A DNA stretch of 17,052 nt from an uncultured Bacteroidales bacterium (GCA_904501835.1 CAJGBW010000033.1:1-17052), one strand, 5' to 3'. Counted from the stretch's first letter, positions 1 through 9,070 are shown. Translations and numbers: made by a program. The notes: a model not told the origin generated them from the letters alone.

Positions 1-1272
1 ACCATTCAAGTTACCCTGGGTACCATCGGTTTTACCGACACCGTAGGAAACACGCGCGCCGGAAGCCTTATCAACAGCCATTATCGTACACATCGTACCA
101 ACAGCGATATAGAGATTCTTGCTGTCAACACCAATGAAAGACTGCCAGAAGTTGCGGCCACCCGTAAAAGGCCAATCCTTGAAATTCCACTTGATGCTAC
201 CGTCTCCGGAAAGCGAATAGATTGCACCAGCGCCATCCTGACCTCCGGCAAAATAAACCGTAGAGCCATCGGGCTCAATAGAAGGGCTAGTCTCAACTTT
301 ACCTCCGATATTGTTCAAAGCCGTACGCCAAAGAAGGGTACCTGTATTACTGATCTTATACAAGGCGTTTTCATTGGTTGTCACATAGACATTGCCGTTG
401 TCGTCAATAGCAGGAACATTACTACGGAAGCAAGGGAGAGAGCCTGCATCCCAAATCCACTCAACCTTCATACGGTCACCCGGAATGTTGATGGCGGTCA
501 AAGGCTTCACATGACCTACAGTAAAGGTCTTGGTACCTGTAGAATTGGTAGTATTCAAAATAGAACCATCTGTCGCCAACAATTCTGCTTTGATAGAAGA
601 AAGGGAACCTGCACCCACAGGGATATCAACATAGGCATTTCCATTTTTTCTAACCTTGGGCAAGGTCACAGTTACGACATTTTTGGTCTTCGTACTGGGA
701 ATGGACATATTGGAAGAAGCCGCATTGCTCAAAGAGAACTGGCCATAAATATCGTTGGACGCAGTCAATCTGAGTTTGTCCGCCATAGAAGGCAAGTTGG
801 TGTATTGCACACGCAAAATGGCGCCCACGTTGCGGAATGAATAATTGCCGGAAGCGGCCTTGCTCGCTGCCATAGGAGCGGGAGTGGATTCTGCAGCCCA
901 GGTCTGCGGGATGTTGAAGGTAAGTTTCGTACCACTCAAACTCACGCCGGAGCTGTAAGGATAGACAGCCACACCATTTTCATTCATGCCACGAAGGTCT
1001 TTTTCACAGGCAAAGAGTCCTTCACCTGAACCTGCTCCGTCAGCAAGCACGAATTTATAAGCCTTTCCACCGAAGAAAACAGCGATGGAGTCGCCATCTG
1101 ACCACGTATTCTTACCTACGTTGCTAATGGAAATTTTAGCTTCGTCCGTAACATCGGCAATATTGGCTTTGATGGTAAATCCGGCCTGGATCTCATTTTC
1201 AAAGCGCTCTTCCTTGGTACATGCCGAAAATGCCACCAAGGCCATTACTGATAACAAAAATATCTTTTTCAT
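1..1272 (-). CDS. Lipoprotein with fimbrillin-like N-terminus and PQQ-type beta-propeller (3' end outside window)
   Basis: The first 424 residues are visible and the frame stays open to the window edge. Residues 1-18 form a lipoprotein signal (MKKIFLL..., lipobox FSAC with Cys18), so the protein should be membrane-anchored and probably surface or periplasmic. Residues about 30-265 resemble the Mfa/fimbrillin-like modules of Bacteroidales, with a WSDGDSIAVFF segment at 57-67 and VYPY at 103-106. From about residue 283 there are blade-like repeats of PQQ/quinoprotein propellers: GNVYVTTNENALYKIS with GTLLW, then STVYFAGG with AIYSLSGDGSIKW, then LYIAVG with IMAVDKASG. Such propellers often mediate binding or scaffolding; I see no evidence for a dehydrogenase. 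It starts 2 bases after the stop of the EEP gene, so it is the last visible cistron of the susCD operon. Domain names come from sequence reading, not a search. Confidence 0.85.
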   Translation of the reverse strand, partial: MKKIFLLSVMALVAFSACTKEERFENEIQAGFTIKANIADVTDEAKISISNVGKNTWSDGDSIAVFFGGKAYKFVLADGAGSGEGLFACEKDLRGMNENGVAVYPYSSGVSLSGTKLTFNIPQTWAAESTPAPMAASKAASGNYSFRNVGAILRVQYTNLPSMADKLRLTASNDIYGQFSLSNAASSNMSIPSTKTKNVVTVTLPKVRKNGNAYVDIPVGAGSLSSIKAELLATDGSILNTTNSTGTKTFTVGHVKPLTAINIPGDRMKVEWIWDAGSLPCFRSNVPAIDDNGNVYVTTNENALYKISNTGTLLWRTALNNIGGKVETSPSIEPDGSTVYFAGGQDGAGAIYSLSGDGSIKWNFKDWPFTGGRNFWQSFIGVDSKNLYIAVGTMCTIMAVDKASGARVSYGVGKTDGTQGNLNG

Positions 1273-1274
1273 AC

Positions 1275-2165
1275 CTAATTATATTTAAAGGTTGCCACCA
1301 CTGCACAGTGGTCAGATGCACTAGAGTTTACAACACGATAAGAAGTACAAGTAATACCCTGATTCTTGTTCTTCGTCAGAATATAGTCGATACAAGAGGT
1401 CGGAGTTTGAACAACTTTACCGGTTTCCTGGTTGGGCCTAATAGAAGGATAAGTCGCCGGCGCGGGCTCAAGGGTATTGTAACAAGGAGTCAGATATTCA
1501 TACATAATCTTCATCGGATTGGAAGTGGGGGTAGCATTCATATCACCACAGACAATCACATTTCCATCCAATTGATTGATGATGGTCTGAAAATCCTTCG
1601 CCTGTTTCACGCGGCTCATCTCATTGCCACGGTGGTCAAGGTGCGTGGTAACAATCCATACCAACTGCTCGCCCACAACGGCTTTGATGGCACATACACA
1701 ACGGTCCTCTTTGTCCGTCTCACCCTGTGCGGCGTCGGGATAAAGTTTGAATTTTCGTACCTCACGAACCGGATAACGGGAAAGAATGGCATCGCCATAA
1801 GCACCCGGCTGATTCCAGTGGAGAGAATAAGGTTCACGCGCTACCGCATAATAGTGAGTAAGTCCTGTTCTGTTGGCCAACTCTCTCGCCATGTGGTATT
1901 TGTTACGAGTCGTCATGGAATCCACCTCATTGAGGGAGACAAAATCAGGCTTTTGAGAACGAATTACGGCTGCAACATCGTCAAAACGGGCTGCCGTCCA
2001 TCCACCCTGCGCACCGAAAATATTGTAGTGCATAACCGTGAAATAAGAATTATCGGCATAGACTACAAATTTTGACGGGTCGCGCCAAGGGGCAAACACA
2101 TCTTCTTTTTGACAAGATGTGAGTGCTGCCATAACAGCGAAAACAACTAATAAATATTTTTTCAT
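1275..2165 (-). CDS. Endonuclease/exonuclease/phosphatase (EEP, DNase I-like) family lipoprotein
   Basis: 296 residues from the preferred start at 2165. In-frame ATGs at 2174 and 2183 are possible; 2165 gives the cleanest lipoprotein signal (MKKYLLVVFAVMAALTSC, Cys18). The mature part is a full EEP fold with its metal and catalytic signatures in order: HYNIF (Asn48), LNEVD (Glu80), TTHLDHRG (His175), GDMNATP (Asp208, Asn210), CIDYIL (Asp260) and SASDHC (Asp285, His286). All positions expected for an active Mg-dependent phosphodiesterase are present. The family includes DNase I-like nucleases, sphingomyelinases and inositol-phosphate phosphatases, and sequence alone does not fix the substrate. 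It follows the DUF1735 gene closely (stop at 2177) and precedes the propeller lipoprotein by 2 bases. As a lipoprotein in a SusC/SusD operon it probably cuts phosphodiesters at the cell surface or in the periplasm (inference). Confidence 0.9.
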   Translation of the reverse strand: MKKYLLVVFAVMAALTSCQKEDVFAPWRDPSKFVVYADNSYFTVMHYNIFGAQGGWTAARFDDVAAVIRSQKPDFVSLNEVDSMTTRNKYHMARELANRTGLTHYYAVAREPYSLHWNQPGAYGDAILSRYPVREVRKFKLYPDAAQGETDKEDRCVCAIKAVVGEQLVWIVTTHLDHRGNEMSRVKQAKDFQTIINQLDGNVIVCGDMNATPTSNPMKIMYEYLTPCYNTLEPAPATYPSIRPNQETGKVVQTPTSCIDYILTKNKNQGITCTSYRVVNSSASDHCAVVATFKYN

Positions 2166-2176
2166 ACTTTTCATTT

Positions 2177-2761
2177 TTACCATTTTTCGTTAGCATCCAC
2201 CACGAAATCTTTCAAAGGATCGAAAGACACATACATCGCGGAAGCGGTACAACGTATAGCCATATACAAGACTGACAAATCGCTATTGATCGAAACCGAA
2301 GGATCGCTCAATGAGGAAATTTTAATCGGGAGCAAATAGGTTGCGTCATCCGTAAAAGCGATGGTCTTGAGGCGAATCAACGCCGGGATTTCAGACGTAG
2401 AAGTACCTGCTTTGATGATAGCATTTGAAGGGTTCAACTCAAAGGTAGCGGTAGGCATCGCCTTGAAAGAGGTCTTGTTGGCGGTGTTGTAGGACGCCAC
2501 CAGGGACAAATCTGCCACCACATTGACAGTCAAATCATTAGCCAAAGGAACCACACCACCATAATTGGCATAAACCTCGATAGTATCTTCCTTGGGAGCC
2601 GCTACCTCTAATTCTTTCAAGCCATTGAAAGAAGCGGCAATATAGACTTTTGAATACTGCTCGGGATTATCCAGTCCATATCCCTCATCAAAAGGTTTGC
2701 AAGACGCAGCTGCAAACAGGATAAAGGGCAGCAGTAATAAGGTATAAATCAATTTTTTCAT
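2177..2761 (-). CDS. DUF1735 (BT_3987-like N-terminal domain) lipoprotein
   Basis: 194 residues. The N-terminus is a lipoprotein signal with lipobox AASC (Cys21). The rest reads as one DUF1735 domain, roughly residues 35-170. Features are VYIAASFNG near the start, a central VVPLANDLTVNV strand, a segment on a residue that fixes ligand geometry in other family members (SYNTANKTSFKAMP), and the late YLLPIKISSL motif. DUF1735 modules usually sit next to SusD in Bacteroidota glycan loci, alone or in front of GH18-type catalytic domains, and are thought to be surface ligand-binding modules. Here the protein ends after the domain with no catalytic part. An AGGAGG sits 7 bases before the ATG, and the gene starts 15 bases after the susD stop. 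The ligand is unknown. Confidence 0.85.
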   Translation of the reverse strand: MKKLIYTLLLLPFILFAAASCKPFDEGYGLDNPEQYSKVYIAASFNGLKELEVAAPKEDTIEVYANYGGVVPLANDLTVNVVADLSLVASYNTANKTSFKAMPTATFELNPSNAIIKAGTSTSEIPALIRLKTIAFTDDATYLLPIKISSLSDPSVSINSDLSVLYMAIRCTASAMYVSFDPLKDFVVDANEKW

Positions 2762-2768
2762 AATGTTA

Positions 2769-2774
2769 CCTCCT
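2769..2774 (-). promoter_or_regulatory. Strong Shine-Dalgarno (AGGAGG) before the DUF1735 gene
   Basis: On the minus strand AGGAGG lies 7 bases before the ATG at 2761, an ideal spacing. It confirms that start codon. It stands out because susD, the EEP gene and the propeller gene have no clear Shine-Dalgarno and seem to rely on close stop-start spacing. It could let the distal cistrons be translated efficiently even if susD translation stops early at its frameshift. Confidence 0.7.
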
Positions 2775-2776
2775 TT

Positions 2777-4596
2777 TTACCAACCAGGGTTTTGAACAAT
2801 GTTCTTATTCTTGTCAATCTCTGATTGGGGAATAGGGAACAAATAAAATTCTTTACGCCAAACGCGGTTCTCGAACACGGTTCTCTTGTAGAAAGCATTG
2901 CCGTTCTGTGACACATCCATTCCATAGAAAGGACCTTGTTCTACCTGCTCGGCGATCAACCAACGACGGGTGTCGTAGTAACGCAAACGCTCACCGCAGA
3001 GCTCGACACGTCTTTCGTGACGAATGATTTTTCTCATCTCGCTCTGATTCTTACCGCTTGCGATATTGGGCAAACCGGCGCGGTTACGAATCATATTGAG
3101 GTATTTCAAAATATCGCTATGGCCCGGTGAGTACTCGTTGAGCGCCTCCACATAGTTGAGCAATACTTCTCCGTAACGGAACAAAAGCCAAGGAATCATC
3201 ACGACCGCTTCAATCTTCTTGTTATAAGCGGGAGACACACCTTTCAGACGAACATAACCGGAACGAGGGAAGTCCCAAGAGCCGGCCATACCGTCATTTC
3301 CGGAGTTCTGGAGCTGCCATTTGTATTTCTCTCCCTGCTCGTTATACAAAGCATAGCAACCATCAAAAGCCACATTCACATAGAAACGAGGCTCACGGTT
3401 TACCCACATATTGTAGGTGCCGGAGGGAGCAAAAACCCAACCGGTCTTGCTATCCTTGAATCAGAAGAAGAGAAACCGTTTTCTGAATAAGAATAACTGC
3501 TGGAAGCATTGGTTCTGTCTCTACCATCCCACATCTGGAACTCATCCACCAATGATTGCGTAACAGCCACAGACTCGTATCCGTTGTAGTAACGGGGAGA
3601 ACCGTGACGGTGTACATTTTCCTCATTGTGTGAAGTCGTGTAGAAAATCGCCTCGCTGTTCCAAGGATCAAGGAAGAGATTGCGACATGAAAGGAAAGGG
3701 TTGAGCGTCTCTGTACCGCTATAGTTCACGCGATACAAAGAGAAGATATTCAAATTGATAATATCTTTCGCTGCATCGGCGGCTCTTTTCCATTTGTTGG
3801 CATCATAGGTCTGTGCGAACAAAGGTGTGCCATCGGTGTTCATATAGCCCTTATAATTCTCATTTCCATTGAATTGGGGAGAAGCGGCATAGAGCAACAA
3901 ACGTGCTTTTACAGCCATACAAGCGGCTTTGGTAGCACGACCGTAGTCCGTAGTCAATTGGTCAGTAAAGTGAGTAGGAAGTCCTTTTCCTGCCTCATCC
4001 AACTCATTGACAATCCAATCCACACACTCATCGTAGCTTGCACGCGGTTTGCGCATAAGCGGATCGGAAGAAGGAAGGTCCGGAGCGATGGGCTCATCTT
4101 CGGGGATTACGATAGGACCATACTGACGCAAGAGCTGGAAAGCCAAATAAGCTCTCATGAAACGAGCCTCATTATAGTATTGTTTGATACGCTCATGCTC
4201 GCCATTGTCCAACATTTCTTTGTTATTGACAATGTTCTGCATGAAAATGGTAGCCGCACGAATACCCTGATAATGAGGTTTCCAATAATTAAAATAGTTA
4301 TCAGAAGCACTCCAGTTACCTATATTCATCTTGTTCATGTCGTAGCTGGCATTTTCAGGACGGTCGTAAGAGACATCCATATCATCCGAACATGCGTCAG
4401 AGTTGTTATAGGAAACGGTTGACTCATCAATCATATAATCATAAATGGTAGCAAGAAAATCCTCCGAATGACCTCGGTTGTTGAAAATCTGCTCCAAAGT
4501 GATACGGTCAGAGGGCACCTGATCCAAAAAGTCGCCACAAGACACCACCATAGGCGTCAATGCGCAAAGTAAAAATATTTTGATACTGTTTTTCAT
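2777..4596 (-). pseudogene. SusD/RagB-type outer-membrane ligand-binding lipoprotein, split by a one-base frameshift
   Basis: The gene starts at 4596 with a lipoprotein signal (MKNSIKIFLL..., lipobox VVSC, Cys20) and shows SusD hallmarks: helical repeats, EARFMRAYLAFQLLRQYGPI, LFLDPW, and MWDGRDR. At residue 379 (GAT, 3462-3460) the frame breaks; reading on gives 19 unrelated residues and a stop at 3400. One frame over, coding resumes at 3460 with FKDSKTGWVFAPSGTYNMWV and continues for 227 residues through typical SusD C-terminal motifs (REPRFYVNVAF, ERRVELCGERLRYYDTRRW) to QNPGW and the stop at 2777. Inserting one T in GATTC (GATTTC) joins both halves into a normal 606-residue SusD. The rest is intact, which suggests a recent mutation, a slippage or assembly error, or a phase-variable site. 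It begins 5 bases after the susC stop, the standard pairing: SusD is the lid over the SusC barrel. Confidence 0.9.
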
Positions 4597-4601
4597 ATCG
4601 A

Positions 4602-7600
4602 TCAGAAGCTAAAGTTAATACCCAAGCTGTATGATTTGGTATTCGGATACACATCACCACGTCCGTCTGACTGCTCTACATCCCACAATTTGAAAGAAGA
4701 GAAAGTCAAAAGATTGACAGCCTGCAAATAGATGGATACGCCTGAGAAGTTGATGGCTTTCACCCAATCCTTAGGCAAAGAATAGGTCAGCTGCAAGTTC
4801 TTCAAACGAAGGTAGCTGGTATCCTTGATCCACCAGGTGCTGCTCTCATAGTTCATGTTATAAGATGAACTGGGAGAAAGACGAGGATAGAATACATCCT
4901 GGCTAGGATTGGTCGTGGTCCAACGGCTGGTGATATTGCTCATGATGTTACCACTGGACATACCCTGATAGAAAGGAGTTACACCCTGTCCGGCAATCAT
5001 GGCATCCACACAGGCAGAGCCCTGGAACATCGCTGAGAGAGAAAGGTTTCTCCATGCGAGGTTGAATCCGAAACCGAAGATAATTTCAGGGGTAGAGCCA
5101 TATCCGATAGGAACTTTATCGTAGCTGTCAATCTTACCGTCGCCATTGATATCCTTATATTTAATATCGCCCGCGCGCGTATCACCGGTCTGGTAAGCAG
5201 AGTTGTAAACCTCTTCATCGCTGTCGAAAAGTTTTTCTGCAATGAAACCATAACGCTGTCCGACACGCTGTCCACGAACGTCGAGCCAAGGATAGGTGTA
5301 GGAGATATCATTCTCAACCACCGTGTTGTGGCTGTAAGAGAAGTTACCCATGAAAGAAAGGAACCAGTCGTCGGTAATCTGCTGGTGATAGTCGGCAGAT
5401 ACCTCAAAACCGTGGTTATCAACTTTACCCAAGTTGCCGAGAGGCGCGTTGGTCAAACCGACATAATCAGGAATATCGCCTCGTGAGAGGAAGATACCGG
5501 AACGATTTTCACGGAAATAGTCGGCGTGAATGGAAAGATTGTTCTTCAAGGTGTTGATATCGATACCGACATTGAGTTTGTTGGCAGTTTCCCAAGAAAC
5601 ATCCACACCTTCTTCACCCACTTTCTTGACGGTATAGGTAGATTCATAGTTCTTACCGAAAGCATAAGAAGTTGAGTTAGAGGTCGTAATGGTGGAGAGG
5701 TAAGCAAAACGACGTCCGGTAATTTTGGCGTTACCTACCTTACCATAGGTCGCACGAAGTTTGATGAACTGGAAGGCTTCCTGGGCATCCTCGAAGAATT
5801 TCTCATTGGAAAGCACCCAACCCAAACCGACTGAAGGGAAGAAACCATAACGGTTTTTGGGAGCAAAGTTCTCGGATCCATTATAACCGAAGTTGGCTTC
5901 GATGAAATAACGATCATCGTAAGAATAAGCCACACGACCGGCCAGACCACGGAAACGATAAGGAAGTGCCGTCTCTACAGAACTTGCTTTGGTATCCTTC
6001 TCATCACTTTGGTTATAGAGCAACATCGCACTGACATCGTGTTTGTCGAAAGTGCGTTTGTAGTTGATGGATGCCTCCATGTATATGTTGATGTTACCGG
6101 ATGAAGAGTTGGAGTAGCTGAGTGACTCAGAACCGGTGTAGGTCTGCTGGAGTTGCAACAAACCGTTTTCATCACGTCCGATAGGCATGTAGCAGTTCGG
6201 AGAGCGGGTGAAACGGTTGGACGTGTAGTTGTAAGTATCGAAAGAGAACATTCCGGAAATCGAAAGTCCTTCGGTAATCCAAGGCAATTCCTGGGTGATT
6301 TTCAAGTTGGAATACAACTGGCTTCTCCACTGGTTGGCGTAACCCATTTCGTTGAGCAAAGCATAAGGGTTCTGTACGGAACCGGCAGGCTTGTCACCGA
6401 TTTTTCCATCCGGGAAGAACGGAGCAATGTAGTTAGGCATCGTGTTGAACGCAGACGAGAAAATCGCATTGTTGGAAGTTGCGGGATAGTTCGCATTGGC
6501 CAGATAACCCTGAATACCCAACTTGATATCGGTGGTCTTGAAGGGCTTGAGGTTCACATTGGAGGTGACAGAATAACGACGATAGTATGAATTCACATCA
6601 TAATCGTGCATGGTGGGGTCATTTCTGTACATACCATCCTCACTGTACACAGACAGACCCACATAGTAAGTCGCCATATCCGTACCACCGGAGATATTGG
6701 CATTGGCGCTGCGGTTGGTACCGAACTTATTGAAGAGAAGCTTCATCCAGTCCACATTGGGATAGAGGAAAGGATCCTCACCGGTGGCGGTCTTCTCTAT
6801 CTCGATATCGCTGTAACGACGAGTCTCGCCACGCGTTTCGAGTGCCTCGTTGGCCAACCTCATGTAGGTAGGAGCGTCCACGAAGGAAGGAATCTGGGTA
6901 AATTGGGTGATACCCTCGGTGTAGCGTACATCGAATTTGGGCTTACCGGTCTTACCAGACTTGGTGTTGACGATAATAACACCGTTCGCACCACGCACAC
7001 CATAGATGGCGGTAGCAGATGCGTCTTTCAACACGGTGAAACTCTCGATATCCTCGGGGTCAATCTGGGAAATGCTTCTGGGAACGCCATCGACGATGGT
7101 CAAAGGAGCACTCATGCTGGCGGTCAGGGTGCTGATACCACGAATGTAAATCGTCGCATCATCAAAACCAGGCTCACCGCTACGCTGCATGGATACAACA
7201 CCTGCCACACGACCGGCAATAGACTGGGTCAAGTTGGCCACAGGGGCTTTCAATTCCTCAGAAGTAATGTTCTGCTGAGCACCGATGACGGAAATCTTCT
7301 TCTGGGTACCATAACCCACAACGGTGGTCTGCTCCAACACCTCGGTATCCAACTCCATGGAAACATTGATGCTGGCTCTTCCGTCCACAGGTACTTCCAC
7401 GTTTTTATAACCCACGTAGTTGAAGACAAGAATATCCTCGGTATGTGCGTCAATCACGAAGTTACCGTTGATGTCCGTGACCGTTCCTCTTCCACCATCA
7501 CCTTTGATCTGGATGCCGGCAGCAATCAATTCAAAGCCATCCATCGCATCCATTACGCGACCGGTGACTTTAATCGGTTTGCCCTGCCCTGCCTTCTTCC

Positions 7601-7946
7601 ACTTGCCAGTAGAAGCGGATTGAGCGGCCTTTACAATGCTGACTGACATTCCATCAATCTGAGCGGTGTAACCGGGAAGCATTTTGGAGACAATCTGCTC
7701 GATTGTCTCATCCTTCGCTGAAACTGAGACGACCTTGTTAGCATCAATACCAGCCGCGCCATAGTGGAACGAGTAACCCGTCTGTCCTTCAAGAACAGCA
7801 AAGGCCTCGCTCACTGTCATGTAGTTGATAGTGATGGAAACTTTGTCAAGCCCTCCTCCAATAGCTTGTGCAGACAGGTTTGTCGCACAAAACAGAGAGA
7901 TGGCAACGCTCAAAATCAGACTTGTTAGAGAGAATCTGTTAAGCAT
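4602..7946 (-). CDS. SusC/RagA-type TonB-dependent outer-membrane transporter with STN domain
   Basis: 1114 residues from the ATG at 7946, which gives a clean signal peptide (MLNRFSL...LSAQ, cleavage about residue 26). The frame opens upstream to 8012, but that extension is Arg-rich and buries the signal. Domain order: STN/secretin-like domain about 35-105, carboxypeptidase-regulatory-like Ig domain about 124-200 (VTGRVMDAMDG, TVTDINGNFVI), TonB-box region TVVGYGTQKK at 208-217, plug about 225-330 (IYIRGISTLT, AIYGVRGANGVIIVNTKSG), then the beta-barrel ending in the usual aromatic residue (NFSF). It should import a large ligand in complex with SusD, powered by TonB-ExbB-ExbD. An STN domain usually signals to a FecR-type anti-sigma factor, but no FecR or sigma gene is visible here. 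The 93-base gap upstream (7947-8039) has no convincing TAnnTTTG box or terminator, so read-through from the upstream hydrolase gene is possible. Confidence 0.95.
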   Translation of the reverse strand: MLNRFSLTSLILSVAISLFCATNLSAQAIGGGLDKVSITINYMTVSEAFAVLEGQTGYSFHYGAAGIDANKVVSVSAKDETIEQIVSKMLPGYTAQIDGMSVSIVKAAQSASTGKWKKAGQGKPIKVTGRVMDAMDGFELIAAGIQIKGDGGRGTVTDINGNFVIDAHTEDILVFNYVGYKNVEVPVDGRASINVSMELDTEVLEQTTVVGYGTQKKISVIGAQQNITSEELKAPVANLTQSIAGRVAGVVSMQRSGEPGFDDATIYIRGISTLTASMSAPLTIVDGVPRSISQIDPEDIESFTVLKDASATAIYGVRGANGVIIVNTKSGKTGKPKFDVRYTEGITQFTQIPSFVDAPTYMRLANEALETRGETRRYSDIEIEKTATGEDPFLYPNVDWMKLLFNKFGTNRSANANISGGTDMATYYVGLSVYSEDGMYRNDPTMHDYDVNSYYRRYSVTSNVNLKPFKTTDIKLGIQGYLANANYPATSNNAIFSSAFNTMPNYIAPFFPDGKIGDKPAGSVQNPYALLNEMGYANQWRSQLYSNLKITQELPWITEGLSISGMFSFDTYNYTSNRFTRSPNCYMPIGRDENGLLQLQQTYTGSESLSYSNSSSGNINIYMEASINYKRTFDKHDVSAMLLYNQSDEKDTKASSVETALPYRFRGLAGRVAYSYDDRYFIEANFGYNGSENFAPKNRYGFFPSVGLGWVLSNEKFFEDAQEAFQFIKLRATYGKVGNAKITGRRFAYLSTITTSNSTSYAFGKNYESTYTVKKVGEEGVDVSWETANKLNVGIDINTLKNNLSIHADYFRENRSGIFLSRGDIPDYVGLTNAPLGNLGKVDNHGFEVSADYHQQITDDWFLSFMGNFSYSHNTVVENDISYTYPWLDVRGQRVGQRYGFIAEKLFDSDEEVYNSAYQTGDTRAGDIKYKDINGDGKIDSYDKVPIGYGSTPEIIFGFGFNLAWRNLSLSAMFQGSACVDAMIAGQGVTPFYQGMSSGNIMSNITSRWTTTNPSQDVFYPRLSPSSSYNMNYESSTWWIKDTSYLRLKNLQLTYSLPKDWVKAINFSGVSIYLQAVNLLTFSSFKLWDVEQSDGRGDVYPNTKSYSLGINFSF

Positions 7947-8039
7947 TTTTTTATTGGTTAGTTTAATAGTTTTTTCGTTTTGCCTCGCACGCGCGGGAAT
8001 TGACACACGCACGACTAGCGCCGCAATTTACAACTTTTT

Positions 8040-9053
8040 CTATAAATTACAAATTCGTTCTACAAAAAGGCGCAAATAATTTTTGTACTCCACCGGGTAA
8101 TCTATGTGAGATTTTGCATGTTCTGTCCCTTCTGTCACCCATTTTTCCTTATATCCCTGCGTCTTGGCATCATAGAGTTTTTCCAAGAATTCAAAGGGGA
8201 CAAAATCGTCTTGATTTCCGTGGATAAAGAGCATCGGGCGGGTACTTTTGGCAAGTTGTTTCAGGCAGGATGTCTCCTTGAAATCCCAGCCGTATTTCAT
8301 CTTGCACACCCACGATGCCGCATACAGAACGGGGAAGGGTGGAAGGCCGAATTCTTCTTTGAGATTGTGGGCAAACTGATCCCACACGGAGGTGTAGCCG
8401 CAGTCCTCGATAAATCCCTTGATATAGTCCGGCAGATCAGGTTCGCCGCTGAGCATCATCGTCGTCGCGGCTCCCATAGAAACGCCGTGAACGACCACCG
8501 GACTCTCAGGCCAAAGTGCGTGAGAGAGTGCAGCGAAATGCTTGATATCCAGGCGGTCCAGCCATCCCATCTGTACCGCCCGTCCCTCGGATAAACCGTG
8601 ATAATGCAGGTCGGGAATCAGGACATTGCAATAGAGCGAATCGCGGTACATTCGGGCGATATTCAAAAAGCACAAATGGTTGTCGGTATAGCCGTGCACA
8701 AGCAATGCCGTCGGGGCTGCGAAAGTTGATGCAGCGCGAGCATCAGCGAGAGTCGCAGCGCGGGCGGAAGACTCGGCGCCGGGACGGGCAGAAGCATAGA
8801 CGGCATGAAGGCGATAACCGCCCTCTCCGACAATGACCGTATCACGAAAAACACCCACCTGATGCAGGCTGTCATACCATTCCAATACCCCCGGATAACG
8901 CCTGGCAATCTTTACCCTGTCCAACGCCAACTGCTGCCCGTGTTCCTCCGGTCGCAAGGCATAATCACACATATAAAAACCCGCTCCCAGCGTCACCAAA
9001 GCCAATAATACGACCAGCGCCGAAGATGCAATCAACCAAACTCCTTTTTTCAT
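8040..9053 (-). CDS. Membrane-anchored alpha/beta hydrolase (serine hydrolase)
   Basis: 337 residues from the ATG at 9053; upstream in-frame starts would add a tail in front of the hydrophobic anchor and overlap the promoter. Residues about 5-27 form one transmembrane segment, so the enzyme probably faces the periplasm. Alpha/beta-hydrolase signatures are complete: oxyanion motif LLVHGYTDN, nucleophile elbow HGVSMGA (Ser192), acid in IHGNQDDFVP (Asp282) and His312 in EGTEHAKS. The closest look is to YqkD/DUF-type esterases of the BAAT/prolyl-oligopeptidase kind; the substrate is unknown. Residues about 88-113 are an Ala/Arg/Ser-rich low-complexity insert just before the core strand with HGY. 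The gene lies upstream of susC on the same strand and diverges from the queuosine genes, with a perfect -7 box at 9071-9078 that implies a very short leader. Confidence 0.9.
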   Translation of the reverse strand: MKKGVWLIASSALVVLLALVTLGAGFYMCDYALRPEEHGQQLALDRVKIARRYPGVLEWYDSLHQVGVFRDTVIVGEGGYRLHAVYASARPGAESSARAATLADARAASTFAAPTALLVHGYTDNHLCFLNIARMYRDSLYCNVLIPDLHYHGLSEGRAVQMGWLDRLDIKHFAALSHALWPESPVVVHGVSMGAATTMMLSGEPDLPDYIKGFIEDCGYTSVWDQFAHNLKEEFGLPPFPVLYAASWVCKMKYGWDFKETSCLKQLAKSTRPMLFIHGNQDDFVPFEFLEKLYDAKTQGYKEKWVTEGTEHAKSHIDYPVEYKNYLRLFVERICNL

Positions 9054-9070
9054 TTTTCTATTGTTTTGAG

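Noticed and set aside
3450..3671. Small minus-strand frame overlapping the SusD frameshift region
   Set aside because: It is the third frame of susD and contains no SusD motifs; the two SusD halves are in the other two frames.
7947..8012. Upstream extension of the SusC frame to an ATG at 8012
   Set aside because: The added 22 residues are Arg/Lys-rich and would precede a classical signal peptide beginning at 7946, so the inner ATG is the better start.
7947..8039. Possible promoter for susC around a TTTG-19-TAAATTG pattern
   Set aside because: The -7 part deviates from TAnnTTTG at two of the fixed positions, and no other box fits, so I did not annotate it.
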